Translations under genes and position numbers: made by a program
Notes under the pieces: generated by a model
Databases searched by the model: none
What the model was told of the DNA's origin: nothing
The model's input: the letters and a program-made list of their open reading frames with translations, nothing else
Shown here: positions 23,589 to 34,850 of the stretch, one piece after another
Position numbering within the stretch: position 1 is the first letter of the stretch
Layout: the number at the start of each line of letters is the position of its first letter
NCBI GenBank assembly: GCA_001600455.1
Contig: BCKC01000009.1
Coordinates: 620,001-684,000 of the forward strand
Direction of reading: 5' to 3'
Length of the DNA stretch: 64,000 nt
Source of the DNA: Endocalyx cinctus
Lineage: Eukaryota > Ascomycota > Sordariomycetes > Amphisphaeriales > Apiosporaceae

Positions 23589-25307
23589 ATGGCTTCGACC
23601 AACGACGAACATGACCATCTCCCTGAGGAGACTCAAGGCTACAAGCTGTCTCAGCCCAAGCAGAGCTTAGCTGAGTACCAGAACATGGGTAAGTTTGTTA
23701 ATTGATTAATCTTCGTTTCTTTCAAGATACATCCCACCTTCGTCCTGTCCTGGTACTCTCTGGGGCAATCTTTTCATCTGGACGCCGCTATCCGTCAACA
23801 AGAAATGGAAATATCCAGGACTGGCCTAATAAAAAGAGGATACATGTGATTGATTCAATGTTTTTTCCCTTCCAAACCTCCGAAGTATTAGTAATCTCAA
23901 GGAGCTCGGTTCATCCACAACAAACAATTCAAGCCTCTTCGGGCTCCTCCCAGATAATGAATGTACCGCTCCTGACCTAGAAGATCCACGGTCGAAAATG
24001 CTTTGCATGTTGTACCTTGACGCCTTGCATAAAGCTGCTCTAAATTTTGGGTATACCACCGCCGCAGTATTGGATTACCACGGTTACCCGCGCGTTACTG
24101 GTCTTCGGTTCTAATAAAACCTTTGCCAATTCTACCAGCCGCTGCGCAGCGATTTAGAGCGAAGCTGTCACGCCATTAAGACAAATGGTATAGAATGGAC
24201 CTCCATGATCCAAATCAGCTGCCAATCAGGAGTTTTTCTGTGCCTACCAACACTTATTTAGGGTCGTCTTCCGAACAGCATAGGGTCACAGGTTACGATT
24301 TGCTTCCCCTTGGTACAACTACTATTATTACCAGCTTAGGATCTCTTTCAATGCAATATTTCCTGGGGCAGCAGTACCAAGATCGACCTCGACTCTGTAG
24401 TGATTCCACCTCCACTAGCTCCTCTGAAGAATATCTGGACACAGTAGAGAGTGATGGAGATTTCTCTGATATCTTGGTTGAGCAAGAAGTTCTAGTAACA
24501 TCGCGCCCTGCCAGGCCAACCATGGTACCGCGATATCCTAGCCTTGGACTGCGATCTCCAATTACCTACTCTTGCGCACCTGTTACAAAAATCATATCAC
24601 ATTTCAGGATTGAAAGGAAAATTATTTCTAACCAGAAAAACTTCATCATAGATGCCAACGACGAGTCGCTCCAGAGATATAAGCAATCGCTCGGTCTTGG
24701 TGGTGGCACGGATCTCTCCGACCCTAACGATCCCCGCGTCTGCATTATTCAGTCTCTGACCATGGAGTCCCCGGGTCGTCCTCCCGTCAAGATCGACTTG
24801 TCCGAGCCCGGAAGCGAGGCTACCCTCAAGGATCACCCTTTCAAGATCAAGGAGGGCGCTAAGTTCACCATGGTCGCCGCCTTCCGGGTTCAGCACGAAA
24901 TTCTCAGCGGTCTTCAGTACGTCCAGGTCGTCAAGCGCAAGGGTATCAAAGTCAGCAAGGATTCGGAGATGTTGGTATGGCTTCCTCTACAGGAAAAAAA
25001 AAAAAACAATATTCTGTACATCATTATTGACATCTAGAGCAGGGAAGTTACGCACCGAACACGGATAAACAGCCCGTCTACACCAAGCGCTGTAAGTTTA
25101 ACAAAGAACTAAGATGCCTTTCCAGGCCCAGTCCAACTATCTATATTATATGAGCTAACATATTACACCTTTACAGTCCAAGAGGAAGATGCTCCTTCCG
25201 GCATGCTCGCTCGCGGTCACTACAACGCTGTCTCGAGCTTCGTCGACGATGACAAGAAGAACCATCTGCAATTCGAGTGGAGTTTCGATATCGCCAAGGA
25301 TTGGTAA
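23589..25307 (+). CDS. Rho GDP-dissociation inhibitor (RhoGDI)
   Basis: Extracts prenylated Rho/Cdc42 GTPases from membranes and keeps them inactive in the cytosol. Exons are 23589-23688, 24652-24974, 25043-25091 and 25177-25307, giving 200 residues, the normal family length. The N-terminal regulatory arm ends in SLAEYQNM, which joins DANDESLQRYKQSLGL across the first intron. The immunoglobulin-like sandwich then carries FKIKEGAKFTMVAAFRVQHEILSGLQYVQVVKRKGI. The end is FEWSFDIAKDW, the usual RhoGDI C-terminus. Intron 3 uses GCAG at 25042; the earlier AG would shift frame. The first intron is 963 bp, far longer than any other intron here, and contains a long open frame described separately. 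It is convergent with ppg1. Confidence 0.95.
24195..24651 (+). other. In-phase open frame inside RhoGDI intron 1 (possible alternative first exon)
   Basis: From an ATG at 24195 the frame stays open for 152 codons and runs without a stop into RhoGDI exon 2 in the correct phase. The product would be RhoGDI with about 150 extra N-terminal residues replacing the normal 33. The extra part is Ser/Thr/acid-rich (LCSDSTSTSSSEEYLDTVESDGDF) and shows no domain that I recognise. It could be an alternative first exon, a captured fragment of another gene, or a chance open frame. The normal splice gives the conserved RhoGDI N-terminus, so this is at most a second isoform. Confidence 0.3.
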
Positions 25308-26473
25308 TCGCGAGGCCATAACAATACCATCTTGAATTTTGGACTTCTAAGCCGAAATCAGTACTGGTGTAAGATTCCTGCCATTTATACCTGGCATATG
25401 AAGTACGAGGATCTCGTACATTTTACTTTTCTTTTCCTATCCGATAGATATCACTGCGGAAACAAGGAAACAGCCCCTCGACATGTTCGAAGATTTGTTG
25501 AGTATCGACGATGGCATGGCATGGAAACAAAATATAGCGGATGAAGTAAACGAAGTTAGATGAGAGGCGGACATGAGCATGGAGAAAGGCGGCACAGTTG
25601 AAAACAATACAAAATACACGTCCCTCCCCGGAACCCTACACACACATCCTACCCGAAAGGTTAAAAGGAAAACGGGCGAGATCAAGTAAATAAAAACAAA
25701 AAATTCACTTCTAGTCTGGCAGATAGATAAAAAAAAAAGAAAATTTTCGATCTCTTTCAATAACGCGCTTCTCAGAAATCTACTCTACGCTGAAAAAAAA
25801 AACAGTACATCTTAGCTGTAATCAGATCTTAATTGGGTATTATCTTTCTCTCCTCTGACTGTCTCTAGTAGAAAAGAAAACCGCGACACGAAACTTGCTA
25901 TTTGACACTGGTGTTCTTACATCTTTCTCTTTCCCCTCCCTCCTCACATGTAAAATTTACAGACTCGCCTCCTTTCAGTATCGTATCTTTCTTTGGCGGG
26001 GTAGCTCCTTATCCTTTACCTGGTTTGCTATGTAAGAACCTAAAGGGGAAGTAGAAAAAGCAATACGCCCGCGTGGATGAAGTCTTCCTCCACGTGATGA
26101 TGAGAGTACGACGAAGCATTTCTCAAGGTATCTTCTCTTATCTGTACTCGTAAAAATTGACAGGGAGATAAGAAAGCTGAATAGTTTTTTTTTTCTGACC
26201 CTTCTTTATATCAATTCCTCATGCGCCTTGCTATGCAATGTTATGATGTCATGCTAAGAGACGCGCTTGGAAAAATATACTAGGTATTCACCCACATATG
26301 CAGTGTACTTCGTGTTACACGCCCTATGTGGTACAAAGGGGGGATTGAGTTGGTGGCTAGGTCGACAGGTAAACGTCCTCTGTTGAATAAGTAGTTTCCG
26401 CTTTGATATATTTCATGTTTTTGTTATTTTATTTTTATTTATTTTTTTCCTTCTTCCTTCTCTTCCCGATCCA
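25308..26473. other. Intergenic between convergent genes
   Basis: 3' flanks of RhoGDI and ppg1, with A- and T-tracts (near 25725-25740, 25793-25803, 26185-26196). No coding or RNA feature is recognised. Confidence 0.5.
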
Positions 26474-27588
26474 TCATAAAAAGTAATCCGGCAAGGAGTT
26501 CTCGTCGGCCGTCTTATCCGCGGGTTGCATGTCCTTAACCAGGTTGTTCTCCGGAGCGGCGGCGAAGACGTTGAAGTGGCGCTCGCCCGTGTCGCTGACC
26601 TCGAGCACGCTGGCCATATTCCCGCAGCGGTAGCAGTAGTTGGGCGCGCTCCAGACCGTGCTCAAGTGATCGTCGTACAAGACCAAAAAGCCTTCCTGGC
26701 AGAGCTGGTGCGCCCGCAGGATATGGTTCATGCCGTTGACGGCGAGGAACTTTTTGACGACGCGCGCGCCGAAGGTGTATCCGGCGCCCCGGGGCGAGAG
26801 GGAAAACTCGTCCCTCTCCATGTCCGGGTCGGACCAGACGAGGTCGGCCATGGGCCCCTCGTGGGGGATCTCCCGAAAGCGGTCGATGATCTTGATCTGG
26901 TCGATCGAGTGGATCGAGGGGGACAGGCCGCCGTGGACGCAGAAGATCTCGTCGTTGATGACGACCGAGAGGGTCAGGAAGTCGAACATGTCGGTGAAGT
27001 AGTGCCATACGTTCGCGTTCCCGTACTTGCGCGAGCACTCGGTGTAGAAGCCGTACGATTGCGTCACGCCCCGCGATTCGTGGTTGCCCCGGATTAGGTG
27101 CACCCGGTTCGGATACCGGAGCTTCAGGCAGACTAGGAGGGAGATAGTCTCGACGCTGAACATGCCGCGGTCGACGTAGTCTCCTGTTCAAGGGAAGAAG
27201 GAAGGGGGATGTTAGAATAAGGAGAGACCGAAGAGGAGGTTATGGTTCCGAGGATTCTCTTACCTAGAAATAGATAATTTGTGTCTGGACACCATCCACC
27301 AATCTTGAATATCTCTATTAAGTCATAGAATTGACCATGTATATCGCCGACGACAGTTACGGGGGCCTTGACGTGAACCACATTGCTCTCACGCATTAAT
27401 AGCTCTTTTGTCTTGGCGCATATCGCCTCGATGACCGACTCGGCCAGAAGTTCTTTCTTGTAAAGTCGCGATATGCATTCGTCTAAATCGACCGAGGCTG
27501 TTGTGCGGTCCGTACGGATTAGTCCTCTATAATATGACGTAAATTGGGGGGGAAAGAGGGAAAAGAACTCACCCGGAAGCCCAGGCAT
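26474..27588 (-). CDS. ppg1: PP2A-type protein phosphatase catalytic subunit, Ppg1 group
   Basis: Metal-dependent Ser/Thr phosphatase of the PPP family. Exons (minus) are 27588-27573, 27497-27264 and 27183-26474, giving 319 residues. Motifs in order are GDIHG (56-60), GDYVDRG (84-90) and GNHES (116-120), followed by CVHGGLSP and APNYCYRCGN. The C-terminus LPDYFL carries the carboxymethylated Leu typical of PP2A relatives. The segments LDECISRLYKKELL and YPNRVHLIRGNHESRGVTQSYGFY, and SPRGAGYTFGARVV, point to Ppg1 rather than to the main PP2A, PP4 or PP6 enzymes. In filamentous fungi Ppg1 is the catalytic subunit of the STRIPAK complex (family knowledge). For intron 1 the first AG (ATTATAG) would give an immediate stop; the acceptor CAACAG further on keeps MPGLPASVDLDEC. 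Confidence 0.93.
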
Positions 27589-27933
27589 CTTGAAGAACTC
27601 CGAAGTTTGATCCTTCTTCTGATATCCAGGACGTAGGTATATAAAGGTATGTTCAGATATGGGTCGTAACGGTATAAGTGGGCTCGATGACGAAGGGAAA
27701 TCAATAAAAAATAAATAAATCAAATCGCAAGCCACCCAAGACCCAACCAACCAACCAAACCAAGGTTCCTATAGTTCCAGTCCAGTTTTTTTTCTTATAC
27801 TATACACTCGGTCGCGAGATGTATGCTTCCTTCAACTAGTATTACTCCTGCGTAGAAGGGTAAAGGTAATGTCGTATGGCGATGGTGGTTGTGCTAAGGA
27901 ACGTTTAGATGCACCCAACATGTTCGGTAAGAG

Positions 27934-27956
27934 AAAAAAAAAAAAAAAAAAAAAAA
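27934..27956. repeat. Poly-A tract (23 A)
   Basis: Uninterrupted A homopolymer in the ppg1 upstream region. Confidence 0.95.
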
Positions 27957-30267
27957 CTTTGGTGACGAGCACGATGTGACGTTATTTGTTTTGATTCCGC
28001 TTCGTCGTCTTCTTTTTACTGATCACATGGGGTTGGTCGCTAACTTCAACAATAGAATAAAAAAAAGAAGGAATTTAGAAATACATGGTAAACAAGAAGT
28101 AGTCTTCAATCCTAAAGAATACCGCTTCTGGTTGTATGAATTCGATAGACAAGAAAGTTACTTGCTTCTTGATTGGTAATGCGAATATTAATTGTTACAC
28201 CTAAGGTCAGGTAAAAAGCCCTGGAGGTTCACTGTACTTAATTCTCTCGGGGACAAGAGACGCAGTATTTGCTGGTATCAAGCGAAATGTTTTAGCTGGT
28301 GGCAATGCTGATTCGCGGGACAAATACTATAATTGATTGGCTAAGTAAGTACAGAGTACTTGAATACTTGATATTTCGGTTTCTTATTTGACATGTATTG
28401 GATTGAATGGTACAGAGTACTGCATGCATTAATTTCTTATCGCTTATCGCCTATTGGGGCTCTTTTCTATCACGTTCGAGCCCTGAAGGCTTCTTAGTGG
28501 ATGATGCTAGCTGAGAAAAATAAAAAATAAAATACAAAGGCCGTTTCGTCCCCAATTTTATGGATGGCATAAAGTTAATTGATTTAAAAGGGAGCTCTTT
28601 CGCACAGCTTTACTATTCTCTCCCTCTCCCTCTCTCTCTTTCTTTACTTCAACTTCTTCTAGTTACTCATGCTGGAAGTCTGTTCCTAATTGCTCTTCCT
28701 CTAGCATCATATTCTTATTATTTTACTTTACTTAATCCGATCTTCCCTGGGATTATTTCAGTTTCTTGATTTTCCATCTGGTCTGGACTTAGTATTTCAT
28801 CTCAATCTGGGTATTTGTGTAGTGAACACATAACCCGCTCACCCTTTGGGTTGCGTGATGACTTTATTTAAAGTCACCTAGCATGACTGACCATACACAA
28901 TTTTGCTTTTACCTCTTGATTATCACCGGGATTTATATGTTGATATCCATTACCCGGCCTTTATAATGATATGGATTTTCATCCTCGGTTCTGCTTAGAT
29001 GAAATGTGCTGGCATATTTGTCACAATGCTGCTGGTTTTCCATTTTCGGGACAGACAGCTTTCATAATTACTAACTCTCACGATGGACATGTCATAGTTA
29101 GACTGTTTCCATCTCGCTAAAACTTGGATGAATGATATATATGTTATGGTTATCATATATATTGTATGATTTATATGCAGACACGCGCATACTTTTGTTC
29201 TCTATTTCCTATTCTTCATAATATCTATAATGATTAGTATCAATTATCTAAAGTCAAGAAGCATGACTTCATGTTCCTATACAAGAAAACGATAATACAT
29301 CATTGCTATCTAAATCGATAGTCAACTACCATTTCCTGATCGGCCGGTGCTCTCTGATAATTTCTTATACTGTGATACTAACCAATATAATCCTTCAGTT
29401 TTTGGTTAATACTATGATATGTCACCTCGGTTTACCTAATACCATGTCGAGGAGTCGAGTTGGGGCGTTAAGAAACAGGAACGGGCCGAAGTTTTCCCGT
29501 TACTTTTCTCGCCCAATTACAACCTTACCTTATCGACATCCGCCTTTTCACGCCGTAACACCTTCAATTTCAGCCCATCCTCAATTAATAACGGCCAACC
29601 CTTTTTCTTAAGCGCGTGCTTTTTGACTTGCAAATTTCGTAAGAATTCAATCGCGAATGATTTGAATATTCTTTTCAATAAGTTGATATGCCCTGATGAA
29701 GTCGGGATCGTGGAGAATATTTAATCTGGTGATGGTGTGGAGGGAGCTAGTCGTCGACCCATCGCATCAGGTGACGGCCTCATTTCCTTAGTGAGCCTTA
29801 AACCTTCATAGAAGTTTTCACCCTTTTTTTTTCCGCAACACTATAAACAATTTATTGTATTACGATAGATTTCCCTTGGCTTTTACGATATATACATATT
29901 TATAGTTTATATCAGACCCTCACCTATTTGTCTTCGCCTACGTTTTCAGACAAGCTTCCATCGGATTTCTCTCGCGCACGGCTGACCGCTTCATAGCCTC
30001 CAATTCTCGACATCCCGCGTCTATTAGGTAGGCTTCCACCCAAGGCTTTAGAATCACGCCCTTTTCAGGCGCCATCGTATTAGAGGTCCTTTTGAGTAAT
30101 ATTTTCCTCCGAATCTTTATATTCGGCTGTTTTCTTTTTAATCAATCGTCAGCTGAAAGTACTTTGCGATTAACCTCACTTCGTCGCACTTGATCTTTTC
30201 TGCTATCTAGAAAGTTGCTACGTAAGATTTCATACCCCTTTTCTCCTGTTAATTCACCCTTCACTAG

Positions 30268-30288
30268 TTTTTTTTTTTTTTTTTTTTT
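30268..30288. repeat. Poly-T tract (21 T)
   Basis: Uninterrupted T homopolymer about 130 bp upstream of the zinc-knuckle gene start. Confidence 0.95.
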
Positions 30289-30418
30289 GTTGCAATTGCT
30301 ATATGGATTTATCTCTGATTATTTATCTGATATTTATTTTTGAGTAGAGCAAAAGTATCTTTGATATGTGCGAGTTTGACTAAATATCACTGGCTCTATA
30401 TCATTATTATCACCGAGC

Positions 30419-33125
30419 ATGGCGGAACGTGCACCGGGCTTTGAGCCGGGTCAGAATGAACCTTCATGCTACAATTGTGGTATGAAAGGACATATGTTCA
30501 TGGCATGCCCCGAACCTACTCGCTCAGTTCCTGCGTAAGTAAACCGTTTTTTCAACACTCTAGGTTACTGGCGTGGCGTTTCCAACGTCCTAAATCCAGG
30601 ACGTTTTTTTTAGATCTCTAGTAGACCCAGCATTCCAACTAATGACCTCATCAGTGGTTTGGAAGAATACTGGGCGCAGAAGAATTCGGCTCACAGTCCG
30701 CACAGTGATAGCAATGTGTCTGGGAAGCGAAGCAAGGGTCCCATCATCACGCGTTATGCTGTTCCACCCACGCACAGCTCACCTATGGGTCATCGTGATC
30801 CTACTCCAAGCCAGCCCTATCCCCCTAGCATACCTCCTGGATACCCACCACCTCCTCAACCCTATGACCGGGGATACCCACCTCCATACCCACCTCCTCC
30901 CGTTCCTTCGTATGATCGCTACGGACCACCAGACTTGCCGCCACCCCCACCACCAGGCCATCACCAGCAATTTAATCCACCACCGCAACAATATCCCCGA
31001 TATGACTACCAGTACGGCCCCCCTGAATATCCACCTGCTGGTGCTCCTCCTAACGCACCTCCCGGCGGACATCGTGGGCATGCCCCTGGTCCACCGCCTT
31101 ATGGTTCCCCTCGCATCACTCATGGTGAACCTCGCCGTGACTCACCTTTCAGACCGGAACAATATCATCCAGGACAGGCAGATAATTATCGTTCTGCACC
31201 ACCTCCTGGTTCTTCTGGCTACCCCTACCCCGGCCCTCCCCAGCCATACCCACCCCCTCCAAATTATCAACATCAGGGTCCCCCACCTGGAGCATATCCA
31301 CCACCTCCTCCCGGATATCATGATCCTAACTACAGACCTCACCCTTCGTATCATAATAATCATTTTCTACCACCTACCCCAGTACCACCAAATTCACAGT
31401 ATGGAGAAGAATTCAACTCTCACGGAGGTTCAATGCACGGCGAGGACCGATACGACGACGACAGGTTTCCAAGAGAGCGTACGCGTCACAACGAAGCGTG
31501 GAGCCGCAGCCCCCCTCCGCATAACGAACGTTTTAGAAAAGATACTCGCCAGGAAGGTCGCTTTCGGGGACGCGACCATTCTGTTGACTCTCGCCCCCAT
31601 GACTGGACACGACGTGATATGAACCGAGGTGACCGACCTCGAGAACGTTTTGACCGATCTCACAAGTACGATAGACAGGAACGAAATGAAAGGGGTCGCT
31701 GGAATAAGAATCAGTCCCGCAGTAGATCTTCACGGCCTAATATCCGAGATCAGCATTCTACTGATTCGATAACGGTAGTGAATGTGAAGCAGGCACAAGA
31801 ATCGGAACCTGGAGAGATAAAATCCCAAGAGAATTCTGAATCAGACCGTGAAGATGCAGAGTCGACGCGTAGTATGGGGAGTGACAATACCCCATATAGG
31901 ACGGGTAGTAGGGAATGGAAAGCAGCTTTCAAGGAAATGCCTCCGACCGCCAAAGCAGATGCTATTGCCGCACCACTTCCAGCGGAATTCACGGATGCTG
32001 TCATGATCCCCCCTGCATATGACGCAGAGGGCTTGAAATCAAAGTACATCAATATCAACAACCTTGACGATTTTGCGCAAGGTGTCCGCGAAACCAAAGC
32101 GTGGCAAGTAATGCAGTATCACCCTGCATTTTTAGATCCCATGGAAGTCCGGATAGAAAAACTAGAAGACTATGATCGAGCTGTCCAATTGGGTAATCGG
32201 AATAACAAGAGGAACCGATTCAATAACCATGACTCTAAGAGGGGTAAGAGCAAGGATTATCATAATCGGGGCATTCAACATCGAGACTTTCAGCAACGCG
32301 ATCACAGCTCTAGAGCTGATTCAAGAAAGCGACGATGGGATGGAGTGGCTGCAATTGACGGAATCAACCCCAACCAATACGATCGGGGACATCATGAGCA
32401 CAACTATGATGAACCCGACGCGAAGCGGCCTAAACCTGCGTCACCTGAACCTGGAGAAGTATTTGAGGATGAGACTCAAGAGCCAACCATAGAGGTAAAT
32501 GCAGATATCGAACAAGATGATGACCGACTGAAAGCTTCTGAGCCCGGGGAAATCATCGACACGAATGACTCCATACCCAATATTGGATCTCGGCCCGAGT
32601 TACAGCCAACAAATGAATGGCATGGCCCAGTGCAAAAGGATCGGGATGAGACAGGGTCGAGTGATAGACTAAACAAGAGCGACGTAAGAATACCTAAAGG
32701 TAAACCTTTACACATATCCACGTCGTTGCACGAGGACAAGAACTACCCCCCAACACCACCTGGACGCCGCCCATCGTACGGCAACAACCAACCACCATCT
32801 AGCCGGCGGAACTCCAGGAGTAATCCCAACAGCCGCCGATCATCTATCGGTGGCGAAACGATTGGGTCACCCCTCACCCCTACCGAAATGGAATTATTGG
32901 GCCTTGTCGGTAGCGATGATGACGACGAAGGTGAGCGAGCGGAAGCTGCCAAGAAGAAGCCTGCGGACGGAGAAGGTACACCTAAAATTCGACGCCGGCA
33001 ACCGAAAAATAAGGTCAATGATGCTTACTCGTGAGTTTTTTTCTTTTCTCTTAATTGGATTCTATGTCAATCTTAGCGATTGTGATAGCGAGTGACTAAC
33101 TTGCTGTTTTAGACGCCGTTGGTAA
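30419..33125 (+). CDS. CCHC zinc-knuckle protein with Pro/Tyr-rich and Arg-rich regions
   Basis: Probable RNA-binding protein. Exons are 30419-30534, 30622-33030 and 33113-33125, giving 845 residues. A single CX2CX4HX4C knuckle (Cys17, Cys20, His25, Cys30) opens the protein. A Pro/Tyr/Gly-rich low-complexity region follows (about residues 90-300, many YPPP and PPPP units). Then comes an Arg/Asp/Ser-rich stretch (about 320-420) and a partly ordered block around 475-540 (AFKEMPPTAKADAIAAPLP). The motif EPGE[IV] occurs three times (Glu434, Glu648, Glu679). A last microexon adds SRRW, a basic end common in related fungal proteins. Two AGs, 8 nt apart, precede exon 2; only the second keeps frame. 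Knuckle plus prolonged disorder suggests a role in mRNA processing bodies or granules, which is inference. Confidence 0.85.
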
Positions 33126-34153
33126 TCCTTGATCTTCTGATCTTTCTCTTCCTGCATTTAAAGGATTTTATATAATCAACTATTTACCTTCTACTACCTA
33201 TGGCACATACTAAAGCCCTCAACTTTATTATATATATTTGCCATTTATAACATGAAATGAGATTATGAACATGGGGGGTGATGATTCTCGGCGTTTGTCA
33301 TCGAACGAGGATTGCTTTTTTTTATTCGGTACCGGATAGGAATAGGAGCTCGGCCCTAGACTATCATATTCTTTTCTGTATATTAGGCCCAAGGAAATCT
33401 GGTGGTTTCAAACATGTATCTGCATATGGCGTGGCGCCTGGGTGAATCGGATGATTACTTGCTTAGTCTAACAGAGTCGCCCAAAGACAAATAACAAACA
33501 GAACACTGGTTCGTTATTGCTGTTTTCCTTTCAGGTGCGATGGATTATTCATATTCACTTTCTCTGCGACAAAGCAGTTTGAATATTTATTTCGTTGTCT
33601 TCTCAATAGGCGCGTACTTGTTTGAGTTAGTGTGTCTCGTGGCTTGGATTCGCCTTGTTGATGTTCTTTACTTCTCCAACCCACGTAAGCGTAGTCTTTA
33701 TCAACAATTATCTATGATGGCATGAAAAATAAACATACCTATTGTCTAGAAGAACAATGCTTTTGACCATAACAAAGACGATGTTCGACTAGGGGTGACT
33801 TAGATTGAATTGTTAATCAAGCCACCCAAATAGGCACTACATCCTCGCTCCTGGCGTTTTCTATTTATATTATACCTCATTCTTATATTTGCAATTCTTC
33901 CATCATTACCCTAACTTTTATTTCCTAATCACTTCAAATCCGTTTCTTCAACTTGTTGAAGCAGGTCTTCATTTTTGTCCTCGAAGAAACCAACCTTTAT
34001 CTTCCTATCTGCTTCTACAATCCCTTCTCTCCATTCTTTCTAGAATTTACCATTTTTAAGTTTATATTATTTTCCAAATCTCTCTTCCCATATTTCACCT
34101 CTTCTTTTTCTCCCCGCAACCTTTATACTTCCCCTTTCACCACCACCGCTACG
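33126..34153. other. Intergenic
   Basis: About 1 kb, AT-rich; 33950-34150 is pyrimidine-rich and probably the leader of the next gene. The frame of the next gene stays open upstream to a TTG at 33953, but no ATG occurs in that extension. Confidence 0.45.
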
Positions 34154-34564
34154 ATGTGCACCGGCATCTGCTACATCATGCACTGCCCCAAGTGCTTCAC
34201 CATCGTCGAGAAGGACACGTACACGGCCCCCGGGTACACGTGCAAGCAGGCGCAGCTGCACGGCGGCGGGAAGCGCGGCGTCTGCCAGAACGGGCTCGAG
34301 TTCAGCTTCTACAAGAAGCCGGCGGCCGAGATCTGCGTCGTCTGCGATTTAAAGGAGAGCGACTTAAAGGGCGTCGTGGACGCGGAATCGTGCCCCGAGG
34401 CGGATCTCGAGGGCGACGCGTTCGAGGATAGGACGCGGCCGGTGAAGATCGACAATAGTAAGTTTGCGAGATTGGTCGAGAGGGATGAAAAAGTTGTCGT
34501 TTTGGTGGAGGAAGGGAAGAAGGACGAGAAGAGTGAGAGCGAGAGCGGGAGCGGGAGCACGTGA
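34154..34564 (+). CDS. Small Cys-rich protein, function unknown
   Basis: 136 residues from the first ATG in the frame. Eight of its nine Cys lie in the first 60 or so residues, in the order CTGICYIMHCPKC, YTCKQ, GVCQ, ICVVC, with a ninth at SCPEA. The paired CxxC and spaced Cys/His look like a metal-binding module, similar in layout to small fungal proteins beginning MCxxxxxxxxCPxC. There is no signal peptide or membrane segment. The C-terminal third is acidic then Ser/Glu-repetitive (SESESGSGST). The stop overlaps a possible donor (GTGAGT at 34561), so a further exon cannot be ruled out. Exon GC is far higher than its flanks, which supports real coding. It ends 286 bp from the convergent beta-glucosidase gene. 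Confidence 0.7.
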   Translation: MCTGICYIMHCPKCFTIVEKDTYTAPGYTCKQAQLHGGGKRGVCQNGLEFSFYKKPAAEICVVCDLKESDLKGVVDAESCPEADLEGDAFEDRTRPVKIDNSKFARLVERDEKVVVLVEEGKKDEKSESESGSGST

Positions 34565-34850
34565 GTTAGATAGATAGTTGACGTAGTTGATTCCTTGAGT
34601 TAAGTGACTTACGCTAATAACTTAAGTACTTAAGCTCGAGGAACAACCTAATATCAAAGGTAAGTCATACTATTTCAGTATACTGTTATAATATCGAATG
34701 AACATATGATCATGATATGATTATAATTAGAAGAGTTTCCATGTCGTATCTATGTAGCAATACTTGATATGTAATTATGTATGGTTCGGTATATCCAACT
34801 AACAATTATTGTATCCGTAACGTATTTTTTCTTCTTCCTTTTTATTGACC

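Larger units (their letters stand above)
27589..30418. other. Divergent spacer (2.8 kb) between ppg1 and the zinc-knuckle gene
   Basis: AT-rich upstream region of both genes, with a 23-A tract at 27934-27956 and a 21-T tract at 30268-30288. Frames such as 29303-29611 (102 codons) show no domain. CT-rich stretches before 30419 fit a fungal leader. No RNA gene seen. Confidence 0.45.

Noticed and set aside
33953..34153. 67-residue N-terminal extension of the Cys-rich protein
   Set aside because: It starts at TTG in a pyrimidine-rich leader; the first ATG is at 34154.
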